Below, in pieces: positions 1 through 5,470 of a stretch of DNA of 5,470 nucleotides (position 1 is its first letter; each line of letters starts with the position of its first letter). Position numbers and translations under genes: made by a program. The notes under the pieces are model-generated. The model ran no database searches. It was not told the DNA's origin and saw nothing but the letters and a program-made list of their open reading frames with translations. Origin of the DNA: Deltaproteobacteria bacterium (GTDB lineage: Bacteria > Myxococcota_A > UBA9160 > SMWR01); the NCBI GenBank assembly GCA_019313605.1, contig JAFDAW010000198.1, positions 1-5,470 of the forward strand, in the 5' to 3' direction.

Positions 1-1
1 C

Positions 2-409
2 GTCGAGGCCCACCGCTTCATCGAGAGGCTGCCCGACGGCTACCAGACCGAGCTTCGCGAGCGCGGCGCGGACCTCTCGGCGGGCCAACGTCAGCTGCTC
101 TCGTTTGCGCGGGCCGTCGCCCACGGCTCGGATGTGCTCGTGCTCGACGAGGCGACCAGTTCGATCGATACAGAGACCGAAGTGCTGATCCAGCGCGGGA
201 TTCACAACCTGATGGAGGGGCGGACCGCGATTGCGATCGCCCACCGGCTCTCCACGATCCAGGACGTCGATCGGATCTACGTGCTCCACAAGGGCCGGAT
301 CGTGGAGTTCGGCTCCCACGAGGAGCTGATGGCGCTCGAGGGTGTCTACTATCGGCTCTACCGGCTCCAATATCGCTCGGAAGACGCGCAGTCGATCGCG
401 ACCGGTTGA
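2..409 (+). CDS. ABC exporter, ATP-binding domain, C-terminal part (5' truncated by window edge)
   Basis: This is the last 135 residues of an ABC-type ATPase, open to the left window edge and ending in TGA at 407-409. The visible part has, in order, the signature loop LSAGQRQ (visible residues 25-31), Walker B LVLDEATSS with catalytic-position Glu at 50, D-loop SSID, and the H-loop His at 81 (AHRLST). After that comes the family's usual ending, with the GRIVEFGSHEEL block and a short tail. Walker A, the Q-loop and any transmembrane domain would lie upstream of the window. The order and wording match B-family fused exporters (MsbA/MdlB-like), which use ATP to export lipids, drugs or peptides across the inner membrane; the substrate cannot be told from this part. 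The signature reads LSAGQ instead of LSGGQ, a variant I recall from MdlB-type exporters. A stand-alone ATPase subunit is possible but less likely. The domain is intact as far as seen. Confidence 0.93.
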   Translation, partial: VEAHRFIERLPDGYQTELRERGADLSAGQRQLLSFARAVAHGSDVLVLDEATSSIDTETEVLIQRGIHNLMEGRTAIAIAHRLSTIQDVDRIYVLHKGRIVEFGSHEELMALEGVYYRLYRLQYRSEDAQSIATG

Positions 410-518
410 CGACGAAAACCGGGTCAAATCGGCCCCAAGTAATTGCTTGCATTTGTCCCCTTAGGGGTGGTACCAATCCGCTGTCCCCCAACGTCCTCCG
501 CTCGGTAGTTTTAACTGG

Positions 519-537
519 CATCGCCCTACGGGCGGTG
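519..537 (+). other. Hairpin in the smc leader without U-tract
   Basis: The left arm 519-526 (CATCGCCC) and right arm 530-537 (GGGCGGTG) pair over 8 positions, one of them a G-T wobble, around a three-base TAC loop. No run of T follows, on either strand, so it is not a canonical Rho-independent terminator. It lies 110 bases past the exporter stop and 40 bases before the smc start. It could be an mRNA 3'-end structure for the exporter, a leader element of smc, or chance pairing in GC-rich DNA. The pairing is seen directly; any function is guesswork. Confidence 0.4.
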
Positions 538-568
538 GTCCGAGCGCGCACGTGCTGGTAATTGCAGC

Positions 569-573
569 GAGGA
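569..573 (+). promoter_or_regulatory. Ribosome binding site for smc
   Basis: GAGGA sits four bases before the GTG at 578, slightly close but workable. It supports the GTG start, which is set mainly by protein homology: the translation from there begins MKLKSLELHGFKSF, the standard beginning of bacterial SMC proteins. Confidence 0.6.
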
Positions 574-577
574 TCGA

Positions 578-3500
578 GTGAAGCTGAAAAGCCTGGAACT
601 TCACGGCTTCAAATCGTTCGTGGACAAGACCGCACTGCTCTTCAAACCCGGCGTGACCGGGATCGTTGGGCCCAACGGTTGCGGTAAATCGAACGTCGTC
701 GACGCCATGCGCTGGGTGATGGGCGAGCAGTCGCCCCGCCGGCTGCGCGGCAAGGGCATGGAAGACGTGATCTTCCAGGGCTCCGAGGGACGCAGCCCGG
801 TCGGAATGGCCGAGGTCGTTCTCACCTTCGACAACAGCGGTGGCGATGGGCCGCCCGCATTTTCGTCCTACCGCGAAATCCAGATCACCCGGCGCCTCTA
901 CCGGACCGGCGAGTCCGAGTACCTGATCAACCGCACGCCGTGCCGGATGCGTGACGTGCACGACTTCTTCAGAGATACCGGTATCGGCACCAAGGGCTAC
1001 ACGATCGTCGAGCAGGGGCGAATTGCCGAGATCGTCTCCGCGAAGGCCGAAGAGCGCCGCGCCCTGATCGAAGAGGCGGCGGGTATCGGAAAGTACAAGG
1101 CCCGGCGACGTGAGGCCGAGTCGAAGATCGCCTCGACCGAGCAGAATCTGCTCCGAATTAGCGACGTGCTCGCCGAGATTCGCCGGCAGATCAATTCGAT
1201 CGACCGCCAGGCCAAGAAGGCCGCCCGCTACAAGCGGCTTCGCGAGACGCTGCGGGTGCTGGAACTCTCGATCGCCGCCGACGAGCGGCGTGCGCACGCG
1301 GAGGAGAACGAAGCCGCGAAGGTGCGCTTCGCGGCGCTGAGCGAAGAAGCCGCGGATCTCGAAGCCTCACTCACCCAGCGAGAGCTGACCGTCCAGGCCA
1401 AGCGCCTCGAACTCACGGAGTCGGAGCGGGTCCTCAGCCACGGCAACGAAAGCCTGCTGGCCCTGCGCACCGACATCAAGCACCACGAGGGGCAGATCGA
1501 ATTTGGCCGCAGAGAGCGCGAGTCGCTCGCGGAAACGATTGCGGCTCGGCGTGGAGAGCTCGAGCGATTGCGCGAGCAGCTGCGGCTCCAGGACATCGAA
1601 GCAGAAGGTGCTGCAGACGAACTGCGAGCGGTCGAGAGCGCGACGGCTTCCGAGGCCGAGCTGCTGGCGGGGAGCGAATTGGCGGTGACCGAGGCCCGGG
1701 AGGGGCTTCAGGAAGTCGAGCGGGAGCGAGAGATCGCCAACACTGCGCTCGTCGAGGCGCTCACGAGCATCGCGCGCTCGGAGGATCGACTCTCGACCAT
1801 CAACGACCGCCGGGCCGAAATCGACGGCCGGATTCGCACGTCGGACGACGTGATGGAGGTCGGGCATTCCGAGACTTCGCGCGCGGATAGCGAACAGCGG
1901 GAGCTCGAGGAGGGGTTGCGCAATCTGCTCGCAGAGCGAGAGCGCTTCATGGGGTTGGTGCGGCGCGCACTCGAAGCCCACGAAGAGGCCGTTGCCCGAG
2001 CCCGCGAGGCGACCGAAAAGCTGCGAGAGGTGCGCGAGCGGCGGGAGACGCGCAAGGCCCGGCTCGACTCCCTGCGCGAAGTCGTGGAGCGTCGCGACGA
2101 CGTCGGCGAAGGGGCGCGACATCTGCTTTCCGCAGAGGGTTCCGACGAGCAGAATCTCGAATTCCGCGGTCTCGTGCGGGATCTGCTGGAGGTGGACCGC
2201 GAGGTCGAAGGCGCGGTCGAGGCCGTGCTCGCCGAGCGCGCCGAGGCCATCGTGGTGGACCAGCCCGCTACCGCCGTCGCGGCGTTGGAGCGCCTGCGCG
2301 CCGCCCAGGCGGGCCGCGGCGTACTCGTGTCGATGTCCAGCCATGAACCCGACGTCATGGGATTTGTCCCGCTCGGTCAGCCGCTGCTCGAGCGGGTCCG
2401 GGCGCGTCCCGGATTCGAAAACCTCGCTCGCACGCTGCTCGGCGGCGTCAACCTCGTTGGCGATCTTCGGGAGGTGCTGTCGGTTTACGAGGCCGGGCGC
2501 ATTCCCGCGACGTTCGTGACGCCCGACGGCGATGTGCTGACGCCCGATGGCATCGTGCGCGGTGGCTCGGGAGCCGAAGGGCCGGGACAGGGCCTGCTCG
2601 CCCGGATGGGCGAAGTGCGCGAGCTGACGGTCGAAGTCGCCGACCTCGACCGGCAGGTCGCCGAAGCCGAAAGCGTTCATCAGGAGGTCGAGGCGCAGTT
2701 GGTGCGCGCGGCCGACGAACTCGACAACCTGCGAAACCGACACCACACAGCTGCGCTCGCCGTGGCGAATCACGAAAAGGATCTCGAGCGCACCCGCGAG
2801 CGTGTGAAGGCGCTGGGAGAGGCCCACGAGGGCCGCACCGCCGAGCGATCCGAGATTCTCGCGGAGATCGAGTCGCTGACCGGAGAGCACGCGCGCCTCG
2901 AGCGCACCCTCGAAGATTTTCGCAACGAGCGTGTGAAGTGTCAGCGAGAGCTCGACGCGCTCGTATTGCGAGTGGGTTCGTATGGGCGCGAACTCAATCG
3001 ATTGGAGACGATTGCAACCGAGCGAAGGGTCGAACACGCCGGGCGATCGGAGAAATGCGACCGCTTGCGATCGAACCACGAGCGCGCCATCGCCGCGGTC
3101 GGAGAGACGCGAGAGTGGATCGATCGGCGTGACGGCGAAATCGCCGCCGCCGAGGCGAGGCGGGTGGAACTCGCCGAGAAGATCGCGGTTTCGGAGAGGA
3201 CGCTGGAAACCCAGCTTCGCGAGGAGGAATCCGCTCGCGCGGGAAACGACGCGAAGCGCGAGGCCTACGAGGGGATCTCCGAAGAGGTGGCGAGCCTCGA
3301 CGAAGGTACCCGCGAATTCCGCAGCCAGATCGCGAACCGCCGCGAGCAGGTCAACGAGGCGGAGCTGCGCAGCCGGGAACTGGAACTCACGCTCACGCAC
3401 CTCGACGAATCGATCCGAGAAAAATGGAGCGTGGAGATTGCGAGCTGGACCCCGCCTTCGGTCGATCCCGAGGCGCCCGCAACCGAACTGCCCGAATCCG

Positions 3501-4267
3501 AGGCGTCGGTGGCCGCACCGCTCGAGTCAGCGGCCAACGCGACGGTTGGCGAGGAAGAGGAAGGCGCAACTCCCAATGCCGCGCGCGATGCGAGAGAGAA
3601 CGCGCTGCTCGCGACGCTTCCGCTCGAGCAGCGAAAGGAGCGGCTCGAAGAGGTCCGGCGCAAGATCCAGAGCCTGGGTGACGTGAACCTCGGCGCGATC
3701 GAAGAGCAGGAAGAACTGAGCGAGCGCTCGCGATTCCTCACCGAGCAAAAGGACGACCTGGAGCGCACGCTTGCCTCCCTGCGCGACGCCATCCAGCGGA
3801 TCAACCGGACCAGCCGGCGTCGCTTCAAGGAGACTTTCGAAGAGATCAGCAAGCGTTTTTCGGAGAATTTTCCCCGTCTATTCAACGGCGGCCGCGCGAG
3901 CTTGTCGCTGACCGACACCGAAGACGTTCTCGAGTCGGGCATCGACATCATGGCGATGCCTCCGGGCAAGCGCCTCCAGAACGTCAACCTGCTTTCCGGC
4001 GGCGAGAAGACGCTCACCGCAATCGCGCTGCTGGTTTCCGTATTCCAGGTTCGCCCCTCGCCGTTCTTCCTGCTCGACGAGGTGGATGCGGCACTCGACG
4101 ACGCCAATGTCGGTCGCTTCAACGATCTGGTTCGCGAGATGGCCGCCTGGTCGCAGTTCGTCGTGATCACCCACAACAAGCGCACCATCGAAGTCGCCGA
4201 TCTGCTGTACGGCGTGACGATGGAGCGCAAGGGTGTGAGCAAACTCGTCGCCGTAGAGCTGCACTGA
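578..4267 (+). CDS. smc: Chromosome segregation protein SMC
   Basis: Structural maintenance of chromosomes ATPase, 1229 aa. It works as a homodimer with ScpA and ScpB to compact and segregate the chromosome, probably by DNA loop extrusion. The N-terminal head carries Walker A GPNGCGKS (residues 31-38), the Q-loop (Gln51) and an Arg57 matching the arginine finger position described in Bacillus subtilis SMC. The head continues to the EEAAGIGKYKARR block (165-177). A long Glu/Arg/Ala-rich coiled coil follows to about 525. The hinge spans about 528-664 and ends in the typical TPDGDVLTPDGIVRGGS wording. The returning coiled coil runs to about 950. The C-terminal head has the GDVNLGAIEE block, signature LSGGEK (1139-1144), Walker B FFLLDEVD (Asp1167, Glu1168), D-loop ALDD and H-loop His1199. 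All ATPase residues are present, so it looks functional. It is a little longer than the common 1150-1200 aa, in part through a low-complexity insert at about 957-1003. The GTG start is fixed by the family N-terminus. Rad50/SbcC is excluded by the hinge type and the absence of a zinc hook. Confidence 0.98.
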   Translation: MKLKSLELHGFKSFVDKTALLFKPGVTGIVGPNGCGKSNVVDAMRWVMGEQSPRRLRGKGMEDVIFQGSEGRSPVGMAEVVLTFDNSGGDGPPAFSSYREIQITRRLYRTGESEYLINRTPCRMRDVHDFFRDTGIGTKGYTIVEQGRIAEIVSAKAEERRALIEEAAGIGKYKARRREAESKIASTEQNLLRISDVLAEIRRQINSIDRQAKKAARYKRLRETLRVLELSIAADERRAHAEENEAAKVRFAALSEEAADLEASLTQRELTVQAKRLELTESERVLSHGNESLLALRTDIKHHEGQIEFGRRERESLAETIAARRGELERLREQLRLQDIEAEGAADELRAVESATASEAELLAGSELAVTEAREGLQEVEREREIANTALVEALTSIARSEDRLSTINDRRAEIDGRIRTSDDVMEVGHSETSRADSEQRELEEGLRNLLAERERFMGLVRRALEAHEEAVARAREATEKLREVRERRETRKARLDSLREVVERRDDVGEGARHLLSAEGSDEQNLEFRGLVRDLLEVDREVEGAVEAVLAERAEAIVVDQPATAVAALERLRAAQAGRGVLVSMSSHEPDVMGFVPLGQPLLERVRARPGFENLARTLLGGVNLVGDLREVLSVYEAGRIPATFVTPDGDVLTPDGIVRGGSGAEGPGQGLLARMGEVRELTVEVADLDRQVAEAESVHQEVEAQLVRAADELDNLRNRHHTAALAVANHEKDLERTRERVKALGEAHEGRTAERSEILAEIESLTGEHARLERTLEDFRNERVKCQRELDALVLRVGSYGRELNRLETIATERRVEHAGRSEKCDRLRSNHERAIAAVGETREWIDRRDGEIAAAEARRVELAEKIAVSERTLETQLREEESARAGNDAKREAYEGISEEVASLDEGTREFRSQIANRREQVNEAELRSRELELTLTHLDESIREKWSVEIASWTPPSVDPEAPATELPESEASVAAPLESAANATVGEEEEGATPNAARDARENALLATLPLEQRKERLEEVRRKIQSLGDVNLGAIEEQEELSERSRFLTEQKDDLERTLASLRDAIQRINRTSRRRFKETFEEISKRFSENFPRLFNGGRASLSLTDTEDVLESGIDIMAMPPGKRLQNVNLLSGGEKTLTAIALLVSVFQVRPSPFFLLDEVDAALDDANVGRFNDLVREMAAWSQFVVITHNKRTIEVADLLYGVTMERKGVSKLVAVELH
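3446..3577 (+). other. Low-complexity acidic Pro/Ala/Glu-rich segment within SMC
   Basis: Residues about 957-1000 of SMC break the coiled-coil pattern. The segment opens WTPPSVDPEAP, has several prolines, many alanines, serines and glutamates, and a run of four glutamates at 992-995. It contains almost no basic residues, in contrast to the Arg-rich helices on both sides. It lies at the end of the returning arm, shortly before the C-terminal head block GDVNLGAIEE. It is probably a disordered loop interrupting the arm near the head, where SMC families often vary in length. The reading frame and GC-rich third positions continue without a break, so it is not a frameshift artefact as far as I can see. 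Confidence 0.7.
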
Positions 4268-4285
4268 CCCAGACGCGCGAACCCG

Positions 4286-4309
4286 CCGCGGCTCTCTCCG
4301 CCGCCGCGG
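4286..4309 (+). promoter_or_regulatory. Possible hairpin covering the ftsY ribosome binding site
   Basis: CCGCGGC at 4286-4292 can pair with GCCGCGG at 4303-4309 (7 GC pairs, 10-base pyrimidine-rich loop). The right arm includes the first two bases of the GGAAGG ribosome binding site of ftsY, so folding could damp translation unless ribosomes finishing smc open it. The pairing is seen; regulation is inference, and such GC-only matches arise easily by chance in this composition. Confidence 0.3.
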
Positions 4310-4313
4310 AAGG
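4308..4313 (+). promoter_or_regulatory. Ribosome binding site that decides the ftsY start
   Basis: GGAAGG lies five bases before the ATG at 4319. The second in-frame ATG, at 4334, has no such site at a useful distance, so 4319 is preferred. The two starts differ by only five residues. Confidence 0.65.
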
Positions 4314-4318
4314 CCGCT

Positions 4319-5470
4319 ATGTTCCCGCCCTCAATGGAACAATCCCTGATCGCAATTCTCGAAGACTGGGCGATTCGCAACCCGCTGCTGCCGGCGCTGC
4401 TGCTGGTTCCGATTGCATTGGCTGTCGTCGGCGTCATTGGCTCTGCCTGGCGTTCGGCTCGTCGGTCTGCGGCAGCTCCGCTGGATGGTGCGGCCGAAGC
4501 GTCCGCTCTCCCCGAACTCGACCGCGAGGTGCCCGCGGCGGAGGCCGTCGCGCCACCGCAAGTGGCGCGCATGCGGGATCGCCTCCGGCTGACCCGGGAG
4601 GGGCTGGTCGGTCGGATCGGCCAGTTGCTCGGGGGCCGAACCGTCGACGCGCAGCTGCTCGATCAACTGGAGTCGCTGCTCTTCGAGGCGGATCTGGGAG
4701 TCCAGACGGCCGACAGCCTGCTCGAAAAGGTTCGCTCGGAGGCGGGGGGCGGCGATGCGGAGACGGTTAACGCAGTCCTTCGTGCGGCGATCCTCGAGAA
4801 GCTTCGACGCATCGAACCCGCCGAAGGGCTCGCCGCGCAGGGAACCCCCCATGTGATCCTGGTCCTCGGCGTCAACGGCGCGGGCAAGACGACTTCGATC
4901 GGAAAACTCGCCGCGCGCTACGTGGCTTCTGGGCGCAGTGTGATCCTCGGTGCGGGCGACACCTTTCGCGCAGCCGCCAGCGAGCAACTCGGCGTCTGGG
5001 GCGAGCGGGCCGGCTGCGAGGTCATCGTCGGTCCGTCCGGCGGCGACCCCTCCGCGGTTGCATTCGACACCGTCAAGGCGGCCGTGGCGCGCGAGATCGA
5101 CGTTGCGATCATCGATACGGCGGGGCGTCTGCAGACCAAACGTCCGCTGATGGAAGAGCTCGGCAAGATGGTGCGGGTGATCGGCAAGGGGCTCGCGGAT
5201 GCACCGCACGAAGTCCTGCTGGTTCTCGATGCGACGACCGGTCAGAACGCGATTTCCCAGGCGCGCCTGTTTACAGAGGTCGCGGGTGTGACGGGTCTCA
5301 TTCTCACCAAACTAGACGGAACCGCCAAGGGTGGCGTCCTGATCGGGCTGGCCGATGCGTTTGGGATCCCGGTCAAATTCGTGGGTGTCGGTGAGGCCGC
5401 CGAGGACCTTCGCGATTTTTCAGCGGACGAGTTCGTCGAAGCGCTGTTCGAGGATGCGACGGAGGCGGAA
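4319..5470 (+). CDS. ftsY: Signal recognition particle receptor FtsY (3' end cut by window edge)
   Basis: SRP-family GTPase that receives the SRP-ribosome complex at the inner membrane and passes it to the Sec translocon; it forms a GTP-dependent heterodimer with Ffh. 384 residues are visible with no stop before the edge. The sequence has already passed the family's ending (EDLRDFSADEFVEALF), so only a few residues are missing. A hydrophobic stretch at about 22-44 followed by Arg residues looks like one membrane-spanning helix. A short linker of about 40 residues follows, then the helical N domain (about 85-170, with LLFEADLGVQTADSLL), then the G domain: G1 GVNGAGKT (184-191), the DTFRAAA insert-box motif (214-220), G3 DTAGR (266-270), G4 TKLD (330-333) and G5-region VGVGE (355-359). 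DTFRAAASEQL, the anchor-like N-terminus and the absence of an Ffh-type methionine-rich M domain favour FtsY over Ffh or FlhF. It lies 51 bases after smc on the same strand, so co-transcription is likely. Confidence 0.96.
   Translation, partial: MFPPSMEQSLIAILEDWAIRNPLLPALLLVPIALAVVGVIGSAWRSARRSAAAPLDGAAEASALPELDREVPAAEAVAPPQVARMRDRLRLTREGLVGRIGQLLGGRTVDAQLLDQLESLLFEADLGVQTADSLLEKVRSEAGGGDAETVNAVLRAAILEKLRRIEPAEGLAAQGTPHVILVLGVNGAGKTTSIGKLAARYVASGRSVILGAGDTFRAAASEQLGVWGERAGCEVIVGPSGGDPSAVAFDTVKAAVAREIDVAIIDTAGRLQTKRPLMEELGKMVRVIGKGLADAPHEVLLVLDATTGQNAISQARLFTEVAGVTGLILTKLDGTAKGGVLIGLADAFGIPVKFVGVGEAAEDLRDFSADEFVEALFEDATEAE

Larger units (their letters stand above)
410..577. other. Intergenic region and smc leader
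   Basis: This is 168 bases with no convincing gene. By my count 411-480 is about 53% GC, visibly lower than the flanking coding DNA, as expected of a regulatory stretch. It holds a small CCCC-TTA-GGGG hairpin at 457-467, a stronger hairpin at 519-537, and an 8-base direct repeat GTAATTGC at 439-446 and 558-565 that could easily be chance. The best sigma70-like match I see is TTGCAT at 447-452 and TACCAA at 471-476 with an 18-base spacer. It is weak, so I do not list it as a promoter. A promoter for smc is expected here, or else smc is read through from the exporter gene. Confidence 0.6.

Noticed and set aside
447..476. Sigma70-like promoter TTGCAT-N18-TACCAA
   Set aside because: Both boxes deviate from consensus and no transcript data are available, so it is mentioned only under the intergenic region.
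519..537. Rho-independent terminator for the exporter gene
   Set aside because: The stem is good, but no T-run follows on either strand, so it is recorded only as a hairpin.
439..565. Direct repeat GTAATTGC (439-446 and 558-565) as an operator pair
   Set aside because: One 8-base match within about 170 bases is not far from chance, and the copies are 119 bases apart with no dyad symmetry.
461..1297. - strand open frame spanning the intergenic region and the smc 5' end
   Set aside because: Most of it is antisense to the conserved SMC N-terminal head. Its translation shows no domain I recognise, and it is not supported as a gene.
1367..3400. A 677-codon open frame on the - strand inside smc
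   Set aside because: It lies wholly antisense to the coiled-coil and hinge coding of smc, where GC-rich third positions keep stops out of the opposite strand. The translation has no recognisable domain, and the + strand protein matches SMC throughout.
4334..4336. Alternative ATG start for ftsY
   Set aside because: It has no ribosome binding site at proper distance, while the ATG at 4319 has GGAAGG five bases upstream.
3265..4572. A 435-codon open frame on the - strand across the smc-ftsY junction
   Set aside because: The translation is Ser/Arg/Ala-rich low complexity, as expected of a GC-rich shadow frame. It overlaps the conserved SMC head and the FtsY N-terminus.
4331..5209. - strand open frame antisense to ftsY
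   Set aside because: It overlaps the well-conserved FtsY N and G domains on the + strand, and its translation shows no known motif.

Overview
The window holds three co-directional (+ strand) genes in dense, GC-rich DNA: the 3' end of an ABC exporter gene, a complete smc gene, and an ftsY gene that lacks only its last few codons. The G/C-rich third codon positions, the long SMC with a GPNGCGKS Walker A, an MsbA/MdlB-like exporter and a membrane-anchored FtsY suggest a high-GC Gram-negative bacterium. A deltaproteobacterial-type lineage (Myxococcota, Desulfobacterota or relatives) is my best guess. That placement is inferred from general familiarity and is not proved by the window.

Layout: 2-409 is the C-terminal half of an ABC ATPase domain (signature, Walker B, D-loop and H-loop present; Walker A and transmembrane part lie upstream of the window). 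410-577 is a 168-base intergenic region, less GC-rich in its first half, with one good hairpin near its 3' end and no convincing gene. 578-4267 is smc (1229 aa, GTG start). 4268-4318 is a 51-base gap containing a GC hairpin that overlaps the ftsY ribosome binding site. 4319-5470 is ftsY (384 aa visible).

How the genes relate: SMC, with the kleisin ScpA and ScpB (not in this window), compacts and segregates the chromosome. FtsY is the receptor that docks the signal recognition particle at the inner membrane for co-translational insertion of membrane proteins. The short gap and shared strand make smc-ftsY a likely transcription unit, and the same adjacency is known from Firmicutes. The ABC exporter is probably a separate unit that ends upstream, although no canonical Rho-independent terminator is visible between it and smc.

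I looked for an undescribed system on both strands and found none; this is an ordinary housekeeping region. The points worth a second look are modest: an acidic Pro/Ala/Glu-rich insert in the C-terminal part of SMC, a single N-terminal membrane helix with a short linker in FtsY, and hairpins in the two gene leaders.
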